Positions 16,225 through 26,679 of a DNA stretch of 64,000 nucleotides are shown here, one piece after another (positions within the stretch are counted from its first letter, which is position 1; every line of letters starts with the position of its first letter). The position numbers and the translations under genes were made by a program. The DNA is taken from NCBI RefSeq assembly GCF_014836535.1, contig NZ_JACSQP010000002.1, forward strand, positions 186,001 through 250,000, written 5' to 3'. Origin of the DNA: Microbacterium pullorum (GTDB taxonomy: Bacteria; Actinomycetota; Actinomycetes; Actinomycetales; Microbacteriaceae). The notes below the pieces were generated by a model. It saw only the letters and a list, made by a program, of their open reading frames with translations. It did not search any database and was not told where the DNA came from.

Positions 16225-17067
16225 ATGCTGAGCATCGAACAGGCACTCGCCGTGCAGAACGACGCCGCCGCCCACAAGGCCCACGGACTCAGCACCCCTG
16301 CCCGTTTCGTCGTGTCGGGAATGCTCGCCGGCGCCTACCTCGGCATCGGTGTCGTGCTCATGCTCAGCACCGCGGGTCCGATCACCGCCGCGGGTTCGGG
16401 CGCGGGCAAGCTCGTCAGCGGCGCCGTCTTCGGGGCTGCTCTCACGCTCGTCGTCTTCGCCGGCGGGGAGCTCGCCACCTCCAGCATGATGACCCTCACG
16501 CAGGGCGCTCTGATGCGGCGTGTGCATGCCGGCCGCGCGGCGCTGGCACTCGGCGTCACGGTCGTGGCGAACCTGCTGGGGGCCGTCGCCTTCTCGGCCC
16601 TCGTCGCCGGGGCAGGCGTGATGCACAGCAACCCCGGCGCTGCCGCGATGCTCACCGACATGCTCGCCGCGAAGGCCCACGAGTCCCCCGGCGAACTGTT
16701 CCTGCGCGGCATCCTCTGCAACGTCCTGGTGTGCCTGGCGATCTGGATGTGCGCCCGCCTCACCACCGACGGGCCCAAGATCGCGGTCATCCTGCTGGCG
16801 ATCCTCGCGTTCATCGCCTCGGGGTTCGAACACGTCGTGGCGAACATGACCACCTATGCCCTCGGCATGATGCTCGGTGTCGGCGACGCGACGTGGGCGC
16901 ACTTCGGATCGAACATGCTGTGGGTGGGACTGGGAAACCTCGTCGGCGGCGCCCTGCTCGTGGGGATGGCCTACTGGTTCGTCGGCGGCTCGCCTCGCGC
17001 AGAACGTCCCCGGGAGAGCGCCGAAGAAGCCGATTCCGCTCCCGGAGTGGTCCGCCGTCCCCATTAG
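16225..17067 (+). CDS. Formate/nitrite transporter family channel
   Basis: 280 residues with six membrane helices, as in FocA/NirC pentameric anion channels. Family hallmarks are the AGAYLGIGVVL re-entrant helix near residue 38, FAGGELATSSMMTLTQGAL around residues 78-96, and the second half with NVLVCLAIWM and SGFEHVVANMT carrying the pore His. Moves formate, nitrite or hydrosulfide; which one cannot be read here. The polar C-terminal tail (about 30 residues) is cytosolic. Start ATG 16225 is the first codon of the family-like N-terminus; the longer frame overlaps divergent tadA. Confidence 0.93.
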   Translation: MLSIEQALAVQNDAAAHKAHGLSTPARFVVSGMLAGAYLGIGVVLMLSTAGPITAAGSGAGKLVSGAVFGAALTLVVFAGGELATSSMMTLTQGALMRRVHAGRAALALGVTVVANLLGAVAFSALVAGAGVMHSNPGAAAMLTDMLAAKAHESPGELFLRGILCNVLVCLAIWMCARLTTDGPKIAVILLAILAFIASGFEHVVANMTTYALGMMLGVGDATWAHFGSNMLWVGLGNLVGGALLVGMAYWFVGGSPRAERPRESAEEADSAPGVVRRPH

Positions 17068-17080
17068 ACTGGGGCGACCC

Positions 17081-17162
17081 GCGGGAGTGGTGGAATCGGC
17101 AGACACGCAGGATTTAGGTTCCTGTGCTTTCGGGCGTGTGGGTTCAAGTCCCACCTTCCGCA
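17081..17162 (+). tRNA. tRNA-Leu (anticodon UAG)
   Basis: Acceptor arms GCGGGAG and CTTCCGC pair (one G-U). The anticodon stem CAGGA/TCCTG encloses the loop TTTAGGT, giving anticodon TAG. A long variable arm follows, and GGTTCAAGTC forms the T arm. CCA is not encoded. Confidence 0.95.
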
Positions 17163-17166
17163 CGAC

Positions 17167-17182
17167 GGATGCTGCGGCATCC
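17167..17182 (+). terminator. Small hairpin after tRNA-Leu
   Basis: GGATGC and GCATCC arms around TGCG, 5 nt after the tRNA. Similar to the palindrome at 8337-8352; possible processing or termination signal. Confidence 0.35.
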
Positions 17183-17226
17183 GCTGCCAGTGACGGCCGC
17201 CCACGCGGACAACGGACGGGATCCCT

Positions 17227-18017
17227 GTGTTCGACATCGCATTGACTGCACCGACCGCGCTGATCCCGTGGCTGGACCCGGAGCAGATCATCACGGCGGC
17301 CGGGCCCTGGGCGCTGCTGGTGGTCTGCTTCATCGTCTTCGCTGAAACCGGGCTGCTGGTCGGCTTCCTGCTGCCCGGCGACACGCTGCTGGTCATCTCC
17401 GGCCTGCTCTCCCACGCTCAGCCGTACGCGCCGGAGGGTGTCTTCGGCATCAGCGTCTGGTGGGTGGCTCTGCTCATCGGCCTCTCCGCCTTCGTCGGCG
17501 GCGAAGTCGGGTTCTACATCGGCCACAAAGGCGGGCCGGCGATCTTCGAACGCAAAGAATCAGGCCTGTTCAGCCGCAAGAACGTCGAGCGCACCAACGC
17601 GTTCTTCGAGCGCTTCGGCGGACTGACGATCATCCTGGCGCGCTTCGTACCGATCGTGCGCACCTTCGCCCCCGTCGCCGCGGGCGTCGGGCACATGCAC
17701 AAGGGCAAGTACACGCTGTACAACCTGATCGGCGCCGTCCTCTGGGGCTTCGGCCTGACGATGTTCGGCTACGTGATCGGCTTCATCCCGCCGGTCGCGT
17801 GGTTCGTGCAGGAGTACATCGACCTCATCCTCCTCACCGCCGTCGGCGGCACCGCGATCATCACGCTCTGGCACTACATCTCCGAACGCCGCAAGGCCAA
17901 GCAGGCTGCCGCCGCCGGTGAAGACGTCGTGACCGATGCCGACGAGGCGGAAGATCTCGTGCTCGACCCGGAGATCTTCGAGCGCGGCCCCGAGTTCGAC
18001 GACGACGACCCGCGCCG

Positions 18018-18021
<4 letters not shown>
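17227..18021 (+). CDS. DedA-family membrane protein
   Basis: 264 residues. Contains the DedA landmarks ETGLLVGFLLPGDTLL (residues about 38-54), GGEVGFYIGHKGG, and the FERFGGLTIILARFVPIVRTFAPVAAG segment with the conserved Arg and Pro residues. These proteins act as lipid scramblase-like or proton-coupled transporters, moving undecaprenyl phosphate or phospholipids. The C-terminal 45 residues are a strongly acidic cytosolic tail (DEAEDLVLDPEIFERGPEF). Starts with GTG at 17227. It converges on ku and the two stop codons overlap by 4 bp. Confidence 0.92.
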
Positions 18022-18953
<932 letters not shown>

Positions 18954-19001
18954 CCCACCAGTGAACACCTGTCGCACCCGTCACGCCTAGAGGTTGCGCA
19001 C

Positions 19002-19007
19002 TAACCT
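19002..19007 (+). promoter_or_regulatory. Leaderless -10 box of ligD
   Basis: TAACCT, 6 nt before the ATG at 19014; no Shine-Dalgarno. Confidence 0.45.
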
Positions 19008-19013
19008 GCTGAC

Positions 19014-21734
19014 ATGGCACGTGAGGGACAGCTGGTGCGCGTCGACGGGCGGCGGCTGCGGCTGACCAACCTCGACAAGGTGCTCTACCCCGCCACCGGC
19101 ACCACCAAGGGCGAGGTCATCGACTACGTCACCGGCATCGCGCCGCTGATGATCCCCCATGTCGCCGGCCGGCCGGTCACGCGCAAGCGCTGGCCAGAGG
19201 GGGTGGATCAGCCGTCCTTCTTCGCGAAGGACCTCGAGCGCGGCGCCCCCGACTGGGTGCCCCGCATCCCGATCGACCATTCCACAGGAGCGAAGGACTA
19301 TCCGCTCGTCGGCGACCGGCCGACGCTGGTCTACCTCGCGCAGGTCGCCAGCCTCGAGCTGCACGTGCCGCAGTGGCGCGTCGCCGCCGACGGGGGGCGC
19401 TCAGCGCCGGACCGTCTCGTGCTGGATCTCGATCCCGGACCCGGTACGGGGCTGCGCGAGTGCGCGGAGGTGGCGCGGTTGCTGCGCGACATCCTGGTGG
19501 GCATGGGGCTCGAACCGTACCCGGTGACCAGCGGGAGCAAGGGCATCCACCTGTATGCGGCGCTGGCAGGCACCCAGACCAGCGAGCAGGTGACGGCCGT
19601 GGCGCGCGAACTCGCGCGCGCGGTGGAGGCCGACCATCCCGACCTCGTCGTCAGCCAGATGGCCAAGGCCCAGCGCGCGGGCAAGGTGTTCATCGACTGG
19701 AGCCAGAACAACGGGTCGAAGACGACGATCGCGCCGTACTCGCTGCGTGGACGGGAGCAGCCCACGGTCGCCGCGCCCCGCACGTGGGAAGAGCTGGACG
19801 ATCCCGAGCTCGCGAATATGCTGTTCGGCGAGGTCCTCGAGCGCGCCGAGCGCCTGGGCGATCCGCTCGCCCCCCTCGGGTTCCACGCCGCCGGTCGCAC
19901 CTCGGCCGATGGGCCGCTCGCGGCGTACATCGCCAAGCGCACCGCTGGGGCGACCCCGGAGCCCGTGCCCGGCAACGCACTCGGTGCCCGCGCGGCATCC
20001 GGGCTCCCCCGGTTCGTGATCCAGGAGCACCACGCCTCACGGCTGCACTGGGACTTCCGGCTCGAGCGCGACGGGGTGCTGGTGAGTTGGGCGGTGCCCA
20101 AGGGCGTGCCGGAGACGCCCGCGCGCAACCACCTCGCGGTCATGACCGAGGATCACCCGATGGAGTACGGCACGTTCGAGGGCGAGATCCCGCGCGGTGA
20201 GTACGGCGCCGGCACCGTGACGATCTGGGACGAAGGCGTGTACGACCTGGAGAAGTGGCGCGACGACGAGATCATCTTCACGGTGCACGGCCGGCCCGGC
20301 GGGCCGCTCGGTGACGTGCGGCTGGCTCTCATCCGCACCGACGGTTCGGGCGAGAAGTCGACCTGGCTGCTGCACCGCATGAAGACGGGCACCGCGGGCA
20401 CCGCGGGCACCGCGGGCACCGCCGATGCCGACGCAGGCCGTGATACCCAACCCGATATCGCCGAAACCTCGGATAGTCGCTCGATTTCGCATGTGAGTTC
20501 CCGCTCACACCGTGCTGCTGAGCCGCTCGCGGACGACACGTCGGCTCCCACCGACGACGACATCCACGGCAGTCCCGCGCACGCAGATGGGGATGCGGCT
20601 GCGGGCACGGACACGGACACGGACACGGACACGGACACGGACACGGACCACAGTCGTCGTGTGAGCGGGAAGTTGCATACGGCTGAGAGAAGGCGTGAAA
20701 CGTCAGAATCCGGGGGCGGCGCGAGCGATGCCGGCCGCGGATCCACCGCGGACGAGCCGCGCGGCCTCCGGCCCATGCTCGCCACGACGGCCTCGCCGGC
20801 ACACGCGCACGACGCGGCCAGGCGCTGGAGCGACCGCGCATGGGCGGAGCTGAAATGGGACGGCATCCGGGCGCTCGGGGTCTGGGACGGCGCGACGCTG
20901 CACCTGCGCGGCCGCAACGGCACCGACATCACCGATCGGTATCCCGAACTCACCGCAGCGGCGGCGGCCGCCTTCGGGACCACACCGGTCACGGTCGACG
21001 GCGAGATCGTCGCCCTCGACGACACCGGCCGCCCCAGCTTCGCGCTGCTGCAGAACCGCATGCACCTCACGGGCCACCGCGACATCGCCCGCGAGGCCGC
21101 ACGCATCCCCACCTCGTGGTACCTGTTCGACGCGCTCGGGTACGACGGCCTCGACCTCGCACCACTTCCCCTGCGCGAGCGCCGCGCCCTGCTCGAAACG
21201 CTGCCGACTGCGCCACCGCACATCGACGTGCCTCCGGTGCTCGACGACATCGACGTCGCGCTCGCCACCGCGCGGCGCCACCGCCTCGAAGGGCTCGTCG
21301 TGAAGGACCCCGCGTCGACCTACCGCGGTGGACAGCGCTCCGAGCAGTGGCTCAAGGTGAAGATCACCCACACCCAGGAGGTCGTCATCGGAGCGATCCG
21401 GCCCGGCAAGGGCGGGCGCACCGGCGAGATCGGCTCACTGCTGCTGGGCATCCCGGGGCCCGAGGGCCTGCAGTACGTCGGGCGCGTCGGCTCGGGGTTC
21501 AGCGACCGCACCCTGGCCCGCCTCGACCAGGTGCTCACGCCGCTGCGCACCGACGAGAATCCGTTCGTCGGGATCCCCCGTGCCGACGCCTCCGACGCCC
21601 TCTGGGTGCGGCCCGAGACGGTCGCGGAGGTCGAGCACGCCGAGTTCACCCCCGGCGGCACCCTGCGTCACGCCCGCTGGCGCGGTCTGCGGCCCGACAA
21701 GACCCCCGACGAGGTCACCCGCGAGGACTCCTGA
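19014..21734 (+). CDS. ligD: Multifunctional ATP-dependent DNA ligase LigD
   Basis: 906 residues with domain order polymerase-phosphoesterase-ligase, as in mycobacterial LigD. Polymerase domain about 1-300 (RLTNLDKVLYP, catalytic LDLDPGPGTGLRE, SGSKGIHLYAAL). Phosphoesterase about 330-460 (HHASRLHWDFRLERDG, MEYGTFEGEIPRGEYGAG). Ligase about 584-906 with nucleotidyl-accepting Lys614 in AELKWDGIRAL and the late motif EQWLKVKITH. Fills and seals Ku-bound double-strand breaks. Unusual are the roughly 125 residues between phosphoesterase and ligase: low-complexity GTA and DT repeats with less GC-rich codons. Divergent from ku, which it serves. Confidence 0.97.
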   Translation: MAREGQLVRVDGRRLRLTNLDKVLYPATGTTKGEVIDYVTGIAPLMIPHVAGRPVTRKRWPEGVDQPSFFAKDLERGAPDWVPRIPIDHSTGAKDYPLVGDRPTLVYLAQVASLELHVPQWRVAADGGRSAPDRLVLDLDPGPGTGLRECAEVARLLRDILVGMGLEPYPVTSGSKGIHLYAALAGTQTSEQVTAVARELARAVEADHPDLVVSQMAKAQRAGKVFIDWSQNNGSKTTIAPYSLRGREQPTVAAPRTWEELDDPELANMLFGEVLERAERLGDPLAPLGFHAAGRTSADGPLAAYIAKRTAGATPEPVPGNALGARAASGLPRFVIQEHHASRLHWDFRLERDGVLVSWAVPKGVPETPARNHLAVMTEDHPMEYGTFEGEIPRGEYGAGTVTIWDEGVYDLEKWRDDEIIFTVHGRPGGPLGDVRLALIRTDGSGEKSTWLLHRMKTGTAGTAGTAGTADADAGRDTQPDIAETSDSRSISHVSSRSHRAAEPLADDTSAPTDDDIHGSPAHADGDAAAGTDTDTDTDTDTDTDHSRRVSGKLHTAERRRETSESGGGASDAGRGSTADEPRGLRPMLATTASPAHAHDAARRWSDRAWAELKWDGIRALGVWDGATLHLRGRNGTDITDRYPELTAAAAAAFGTTPVTVDGEIVALDDTGRPSFALLQNRMHLTGHRDIAREAARIPTSWYLFDALGYDGLDLAPLPLRERRALLETLPTAPPHIDVPPVLDDIDVALATARRHRLEGLVVKDPASTYRGGQRSEQWLKVKITHTQEVVIGAIRPGKGGRTGEIGSLLLGIPGPEGLQYVGRVGSGFSDRTLARLDQVLTPLRTDENPFVGIPRADASDALWVRPETVAEVEHAEFTPGGTLRHARWRGLRPDKTPDEVTREDS
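20389..20424 (+). repeat. 9-bp tandem repeat in the ligD linker
   Basis: About four copies of a GGCACCGCG-type unit that encode Gly-Thr-Ala repeats just after the phosphoesterase domain. Confidence 0.8.
20607..20650 (+). repeat. 6-bp tandem repeat in the ligD linker
   Basis: About seven perfect copies of GGACAC that encode alternating Asp-Thr. Flanked at 20497-20509 and 20659-20671 by 13-bp arms of an inverted repeat (GTGTGAGCGGGAA and its complement). Confidence 0.85.
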
Positions 21735-21762
21735 CGCGATCCGAGGCTGCCCCGTACGCGCC

Positions 21763-22677
21763 TCAGGCGTGCGCCTCGTTCTCGACGTGTCCCGCGGGCT
21801 CCAGCTGGAAGGTCGAGTGTGCGACGTCGAAGTGGTCCGCGAGGCACTCCTGCAACCGCGTGAGGATGCCGGCGGCGCGGCCATCGGCGAGGCACGCCTC
21901 GTCGACCACGACGTGCGCCATGAACACCGGAGCGCCGCGCGTCAGCTGCCAGACGTGCACGTCATGCACGTCGACGACCCCGGGTGTCTCCAGGATGTGC
22001 TCGCGGATCCGGGCGACCTGCATGCCCCTCGGCACCCCCTCGCCGAGCACCGAAGCCACTTCACGCAGCAGCGTCACGGCCCGCGGCACGATGAGCGCCG
22101 CGATGACCAGCGACACCACGGCATCCGCCTGCGTCCAGCCGGTCACCAGGATGACGATGGCCGCGACGATGACCGCTGCCGACCCGAGCAGGTCGCCGAG
22201 CACCTCGAGGTACGCGCCGCGCACGTTGATGCTGTGCTTCTGCGCCGCGCTCAGCAGCCACAGTGCCACCGCATTGGCGACCAGCCCCGCGATCGCGACG
22301 AGGAGCATGAGGCCGCCGGCCACCTCCACGACCTCCGGTCGTATCAGGCGCCCCACCGCCTCGACGACGATCCACCCCGCCAGTGCCAACAGGATCACGC
22401 CGTTCACGAGCGCACCCAGGACCTCGGCCCGCTGGTAGCCGAACGTGGAGCGGTCGTCGGCCGGACGCGCCGCGATCGTGCTCGCGACGAGGGCGATCAC
22501 GAGCGCCGCGGCATCGGTGAACATGTGGCCGGCATCGGCCAGCAGCGCGAGCGAACCCGACAGGATCGCACCCACGACCTGCACGATGAGCACCACCGAG
22601 GTGATCGTCAGCGACACCGCCAGCAGGCGCCGGTCGCCGGCGCCGCGGATGCCGCGTGCGGGTGCGTGGTCGTGCAT
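21763..22677 (-). CDS. Cation diffusion facilitator, CzcD/ZitB-like zinc or cobalt exporter
   Basis: 304 residues with six membrane helices. Metal-site residues are visible in helix 2 (LLADAGHMFTDAAAL, the HxxxD pair) and helix 5 (YLEVLGDLLGS; the usual HxxxD His is replaced by Leu or Glu in this stretch). A histidine-bearing start (MHDHAPARG) and a C-terminal ferredoxin-like metal-sensing domain (VVDVHDVHVWQLTRG) are typical of Zn/Co/Cd CDF exporters that use the proton gradient. The change at the first residue of the second metal motif could alter metal selectivity. Convergent with ligD. Confidence 0.88.
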   Translation of the reverse strand: MHDHAPARGIRGAGDRRLLAVSLTITSVVLIVQVVGAILSGSLALLADAGHMFTDAAALVIALVASTIAARPADDRSTFGYQRAEVLGALVNGVILLALAGWIVVEAVGRLIRPEVVEVAGGLMLLVAIAGLVANAVALWLLSAAQKHSINVRGAYLEVLGDLLGSAAVIVAAIVILVTGWTQADAVVSLVIAALIVPRAVTLLREVASVLGEGVPRGMQVARIREHILETPGVVDVHDVHVWQLTRGAPVFMAHVVVDEACLADGRAAGILTRLQECLADHFDVAHSTFQLEPAGHVENEAHA

Positions 22678-22683
22678 GCTTCC

Positions 22684-22689
22684 ACGCTA
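22684..22689 (-). promoter_or_regulatory. Leaderless -10 box of the CDF gene
   Basis: TAGCGT on the minus strand, 6 nt before the ATG at 22677. Confidence 0.45.
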
Positions 22690-22751
22690 CGACGCGCCGG
22701 CGGCCCGCGCCGCCCGAGAGCCCTAGACGGGAATGATCGTGATTCTCAGCC

Positions 22752-23375
22752 TCAGAGGTCGGCCAGCAGCGGTGTCAGCGCGGCGAACGCGCGGGCGCGG
22801 TGCGAGGCGGCGTTCTTCTCTCCCGCCGACCATTCACCTACGGTGCGCTCCGCGCCCTGCGGCTGGTCGTCGGGGATGAAGATCGGGTCGTAGCCGAAGC
22901 CGCCCTCACCCCGCGGCGCGGTGGCCAGACGACCGGGCCAGCTGCCCTCGACGACGTGCTCGGCACCGCCCGGGATGACCAGGGCGATCGTCGAGACGAA
23001 CCGCGCCGTGCGGTGGGGATCGGCGACGTCGCTGAGCTGGTCGAGCAGCAGCTCGAGATTGGCCGTGGCATCCTTCGTGTGCCCCGCCCAGTACGCCGAG
23101 AACACCCCGGGCGAACCGCCGAGCACATCGACACAGATGCCGGAGTCGTCGGCGAGCGAAGGCAGCCCGGTGTGCGCGGCCGCCGCGCGCGCCTTGATCA
23201 GCGCGTTCTCGGCGAACGTCACGCCGTCCTCGATCGGCTCCGGGCCGTCGTAGCCGACGACGTCCAGATCGGGTCGCGTGGCCCGCACGATCGACTGGAA
23301 CTCCTCGACCTTGTGCGGGTTGTGGGTCGCCAGCACCACCCGGTCGGGGCGACTCGTCACGCTCTGCTCACTCAC
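22752..23375 (-). CDS. rdgB: Non-canonical purine NTP pyrophosphatase (ITP/XTP)
   Basis: 207 residues. Hydrolyses ITP, dITP and XTP to the monophosphate, cleansing the nucleotide pool. Family signature VVLATHNPHKVEEFQSIV at the N-terminus, LPSLADDSGICVDVLGGSPG in the centre and GEGGFGYDPIFIPDDQPQG near residue 155, which includes the catalytic aspartates and the base-recognising FGYDP loop. Sits 11 bp downstream of rph in the order murI-rph-rdgB, a common bacterial arrangement that links cell-wall precursor, RNA and nucleotide housekeeping genes. Confidence 0.96.
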   Translation of the reverse strand: MSEQSVTSRPDRVVLATHNPHKVEEFQSIVRATRPDLDVVGYDGPEPIEDGVTFAENALIKARAAAAHTGLPSLADDSGICVDVLGGSPGVFSAYWAGHTKDATANLELLLDQLSDVADPHRTARFVSTIALVIPGGAEHVVEGSWPGRLATAPRGEGGFGYDPIFIPDDQPQGAERTVGEWSAGEKNAASHRARAFAALTPLLADL

Positions 23376-23386
23376 GTGCGCCCGCC

Positions 23387-24133
23387 TCAGACCGCGTCGG
23401 TCACGGCCAGCGCCGCGGCCTGCAGTTCGCGCAGCTCGCCGCAGCCGTTGACACCCAATTCGAGCAGCGCATCCAGCTCGCGCTTGTCGAACGGCGCGCC
23501 CTCGGCGGTGCCCTGCACCTCGACGAACAGGCCCCGCCCGGTGACGACGACGTTCATGTCGGTCTCGGCGCGGACATCCTCGACGTAGGCGAGGTCGAGC
23601 ATCGGCTCGCCGTCGATGATGCCGACCGATACCGCGGCGACCGAGTCGATCAGCACCTCGGAGCGCTGCGCGATGAACTTCTTCTGCTTCCCCCAGGCGA
23701 TCGCGTCAGCGAGGGCGACATAGGCACCGGTGATCGCGGCGGTGCGCGTGCCGCCGTCGGCCTGCAGCACGTCGCAGTCGATGACGATCGTGTTCTCGCC
23801 CAGCGCCTTGGTGTCGACCACGGCGCGCAGCGCCCGGCCGATGAGGCGGGAGATCTCGTGCGTGCGACCGCCGACGCGGCCCTTGATCGACTCGCGGTCG
23901 TTGCGCGAGTTCGTCGCCCGCGGCAGCATCGCGTACTCGGCGGTGACCCAGCCCTTGCCCTTGCCGGTGAGCCAGCGCGGCACGCCGTTGGTGAACGATG
24001 CGGTGCACAGCACCTTGGTACCGCCGAACGAGATCAGCGCCGACCCCTCGGCGTGCGCGCTCCAGCCGCGTTCGATCGTGATCGGGCGCAGCTGGTCGAC
24101 TGCGCGACCGTCGGCTCGGGTGATGTCGGTCAT
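23387..24133 (-). CDS. rph: Ribonuclease PH
   Basis: 248 residues. Phosphorolytic 3'-exoribonuclease that trims tRNA 3' ends. Start ATG at 24133, preceded by AGGAGAGAC. Motifs: [44 protein letters not shown] (phosphate-binding arginines; length-normal) and [20 protein letters not shown] with the catalytic aspartates. Length matches the family. The frame extending to 24751 is antisense-like shadow over murI. Middle gene of murI-rph-rdgB. Confidence 0.97.
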   Translation of the reverse strand: MTDITRADGRAVDQLRPITIERGWSAHAEGSALISFGGTKVLCTASFTNGVPRWLTGKGKGWVTAEYAMLPRATNSRNDRESIKGRVGGRTHEISRLIGRALRAVVDTKALGENTIVIDCDVLQADGGTRTAAITGAYVALADAIAWGKQKKFIAQRSEVLIDSVAAVSVGIIDGEPMLDLAYVEDVRAETDMNVVVTGRGLFVEVQGTAEGAPFDKRELDALLELGVNGCGELRELQAAALAVTDAV

Positions 24134-24147
24134 GTCTCTCCTGAAGT

Positions 24148-24966
24148 TCAGCGGGGAAGGTCGATCGCGCCGGTCTGCACGAGGCGCACGGTGCTGACCT
24201 CGCGCCCCATCAGTCGGTGCGCCAGCCGCAGGAAGTCGTCGGCGGACGATCCGGTGGCCTGGTAGTCGTGGTGCGCTACGGCATCCGGGCCCGCGAGCAG
24301 ATCGCGGGACACCAGCTGACGGTACACGTCCTTGGCGGTCTCGGTGTCGCTGGAGACCAGCGACACATCGGGTCCCATCACGTAGCTGATGGCACCCTCC
24401 AGGAACGGGTAGTGGGTGCAGCCGAGCACGAGGGTGTCGACGCCGGCGTGCCGCAGCGGCGCGAGGTACTCCTCCGCGACGGCCAGCACCTCGGGCGAAT
24501 CCGTGACGCCCGCCTCGACGAAATCGACGAAGCGAGGGCAGGCCTGCGCCCAGACGCGCAGGTTCACGTTCACTTCGAGCATGTCCTGGTAGGCACGCGA
24601 GGCGATGGTGCCCTCCGTGCCGATCACGCCGATGCGGCCGTTGCGGGTCGTGGACATCGCGGTGCGGACGGCCGGGTTGATGACCTCGACCACGGGCACG
24701 TCGTACCGCTCGCGGGCGTCGCGCAGCATCGCCGACGACGCGGTGTTGCACGCGATCACGAGCATCTTCACGCCTTCGTCGACAAGGGTGTCCAGCACCT
24801 CGAGCGAGTAGCGGCGCACGTCGGCGATCGGCTTGGGTCCGTACGGGGAGTGCGCGGTGTCTCCGAGGTACAGGGTCGACTCGCGGGGCAGCAGCGCCGA
24901 CACGGCGCGGGCCACAGTGAGTCCGCCGACGCCGGAGTCGAAGATTCCGATGGGGGCGTCGTTCAC
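24148..24966 (-). CDS. murI: Glutamate racemase
   Basis: 272 residues. Makes D-glutamate for peptidoglycan. Both catalytic cysteines are present: [12 protein letters not shown] near residue 73 and [13 protein letters not shown] near residue 186. The N-terminal [17 protein letters not shown] and [13 protein letters not shown] are family signatures. Starts with GTG at 24966, 6 nt after a TAGGCT -10 box, so the mRNA is probably leaderless. Diverges from pncB with only 39 bp between starts. Confidence 0.97.
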   Translation of the reverse strand: MNDAPIGIFDSGVGGLTVARAVSALLPRESTLYLGDTAHSPYGPKPIADVRRYSLEVLDTLVDEGVKMLVIACNTASSAMLRDARERYDVPVVEVINPAVRTAMSTTRNGRIGVIGTEGTIASRAYQDMLEVNVNLRVWAQACPRFVDFVEAGVTDSPEVLAVAEEYLAPLRHAGVDTLVLGCTHYPFLEGAISYVMGPDVSLVSSDTETAKDVYRQLVSRDLLAGPDAVAHHDYQATGSSADDFLRLAHRLMGREVSTVRLVQTGAIDLPR

Positions 24967-24972
24967 GTTCCC

Positions 24973-24978
24973 AGCCTA
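24973..24978 (-). promoter_or_regulatory. Leaderless -10 box of murI
   Basis: TAGGCT on the minus strand, 6 nt before the GTG at 24966. Faces the identical TAGGCT box of pncB (24993-24998). Confidence 0.5.
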
Positions 24979-24992
24979 CGCGAGCGCCTGGA

Positions 24993-24998
24993 TAGGCT
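24993..24998 (+). promoter_or_regulatory. Leaderless -10 box of pncB
   Basis: TAGGCT, 7 nt before the ATG at 25006. Confidence 0.5.
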
Positions 24999-25005
24999 GG
25001 CCCCC

Positions 25006-26358
25006 ATGAACGACGCGTCCTCCGGTCCTGCCCGTGTGCCCAGCACCGCGCTGTTCACCGACCGGTATGAGCTGACGATGCTCGACGCGGCGCTGCACGA
25101 CGGCTCCGCCCGGCGGCGCTGCGTCTTCGAGCTGTTCGGCCGGCGCCTGCCCGGCGCCCGCCGCTTCGGTGTCGTGGCCGGCACCGGTCGGCTGCTGCAA
25201 CAGCTGCAGGACTTCCACTTCGGCGAGGACGAACTGCGCTTCCTGCGCGACAACAAGGTGGTCGATGCCGAGACCGTCCGGTTCCTCGAGGACTACCGCT
25301 TCACCGGCACGATCACCGGCTACCGCGAGGGCGAGCTGTACTTCCCCGGTTCGCCCGTGCTGACCGTCGAAGGATCGTTCGCCGAGGCCGTGGTGCTCGA
25401 GACCATCGCCCTGAGCGTGCTCAACCACGACTCCGCGGTCGCCAATGCCGCCGCCCGCATGAGCATCGCCGCCGGCGACCGCCCGCTCGCCGAGATGGGC
25501 TCGCGCCGCGCCTCCGAGCACGGCGCCGTCGCCGCCGCCCGCGCGGCCTACATCGCCGGGTTCGGCGCCACGAGCAACCTCGAGGCCGGTCGCACGTGGG
25601 GGATCCCCACCATGGGCACAGCCGCGCACGCGTGGACGCTGCTGCACGACACCGAGGAAGAAGCCTTCCGCGCGCAGATCGCCGCCCTCGGAGGCGACAC
25701 GACGCTCCTCGTCGACACCTACGACATCCGCACGGGCGTCGAGAGGGCGATCCGCGTCGCCGGCACCGCTCTCGGGGGTGTGCGCATCGACTCCGGCGAC
25801 CTGCCCACGGTCGCCGCAGAGGTGCGTGCCCAGTTGGACGCGCTGGGGGCGACCACGACCAGGATCACGGTGACCAGCGACCTCGACGAGTTCGCGATCG
25901 CCGCGCTGGCGGCATCCCCCGTCGACGCCTACGGCGTGGGCACGTCGGTCGTCACGGGCTCCGGCACTCCGACGGCGGGCATGGTCTTCAAGCTCGTGGC
26001 CCGCCAGGATGCCGCGGGCTCGTGGGTCAGCGTCGCCAAGGCATCCACCGACAAGGCGTCGAAAGGTGGCCGCAAGGCCGCCTTCCGCACCCTCGAGCGC
26101 GGTGTTGCCACGAGCGAACTCATCGCGGTCGCCGACGGCTTCGAGTCGATGCCGACGGCCGCCGATCACCCCCAGGCACGGGCACTGCAGGTCACGCTCG
26201 TCGACGCTGGCGAGACGGATGCCGCCCATCTCGGTCCTGCCGGCGTCACCGCCGCGCGCGAGCACCACCTGCGGGTGCGCGAGGAGCTGCCGGTGCGCGC
26301 GCTCGCCCTCAGCCGCTCCGAGCCGGCGCTGCCGACCCGGTTCGTCGATGTGGCCTGA
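25006..26358 (+). CDS. pncB: Nicotinate phosphoribosyltransferase
   Basis: 450 residues. Converts nicotinate and PRPP to nicotinate mononucleotide in NAD salvage. Motifs: [18 protein letters not shown] at the N-terminus, [18 protein letters not shown] PRPP/nicotinate-binding segment ([20 protein letters not shown]), [20 protein letters not shown] with the phosphorylated-His region, and [16 protein letters not shown] plus [12 protein letters not shown] for phosphate binding. Start ATG 25006 is supported by the -10 box and by homology-like length; the longer frame runs antisense over murI. Confidence 0.96.
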   Translation: MNDASSGPARVPSTALFTDRYELTMLDAALHDGSARRRCVFELFGRRLPGARRFGVVAGTGRLLQQLQDFHFGEDELRFLRDNKVVDAETVRFLEDYRFTGTITGYREGELYFPGSPVLTVEGSFAEAVVLETIALSVLNHDSAVANAAARMSIAAGDRPLAEMGSRRASEHGAVAAARAAYIAGFGATSNLEAGRTWGIPTMGTAAHAWTLLHDTEEEAFRAQIAALGGDTTLLVDTYDIRTGVERAIRVAGTALGGVRIDSGDLPTVAAEVRAQLDALGATTTRITVTSDLDEFAIAALAASPVDAYGVGTSVVTGSGTPTAGMVFKLVARQDAAGSWVSVAKASTDKASKGGRKAAFRTLERGVATSELIAVADGFESMPTAADHPQARALQVTLVDAGETDAAHLGPAGVTAAREHHLRVREELPVRALALSRSEPALPTRFVDVA

Positions 26359-26373
26359 CGCTCGCCGGGGCGC

Positions 26374-26640
26374 TTACTTGTTCAGCGACTCGTAGATCTC
26401 TTTGCACGACGGGCAGACGGGGAACTTCTCGGGGTCGCGCCCCGGTGTCCACTTCTTCCCGCACAGTGCCCGCACCGGTTTGCCGGTGATCGCGGATTCG
26501 AGGATCTTCTCCTTCTTCACATAGTGGGAGAAGCGCTCATGATCGCCTGGTTCGATGCTCTCTTCGCGAATGAGCTCCTCGAGTTCGCGGTCAAGGGTCG
26601 CAAGGCCGCCCTGGTCGGGGCTGTCGATCGGCGTGCTCAT
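26374..26640 (-). CDS. DUF3039 protein
   Basis: 88 residues. Actinobacteria-specific small protein with four cysteine/histidine-type positions (RALCGKKWTPGRDPEKFPVCPSC), probably a zinc-ribbon-like site, after an acidic N-terminus (LDRELEELIREESIEPG). Function unknown; commonly found alone near NAD or peptidoglycan housekeeping genes, here convergent with pncB. Start is supported by a TAGACT -10 box 8 nt upstream. Confidence 0.9.
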   Translation of the reverse strand: MSTPIDSPDQGGLATLDRELEELIREESIEPGDHERFSHYVKKEKILESAITGKPVRALCGKKWTPGRDPEKFPVCPSCKEIYESLNK

Positions 26641-26648
26641 GGTCAGTC

Positions 26649-26654
26649 AGTCTA
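26649..26654 (-). promoter_or_regulatory. Leaderless -10 box of the DUF3039 gene
   Basis: TAGACT on the minus strand, 8 nt before the ATG at 26640. Confidence 0.4.
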
Positions 26655-26679
26655 TCCGCGGTGGCGACGCCTGCGGCGG

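Noticed and set aside
20607..20650. GGACAC tandem repeat as a CRISPR array
   Set aside because: Six-base units without spacers inside a continuous ligD reading frame.
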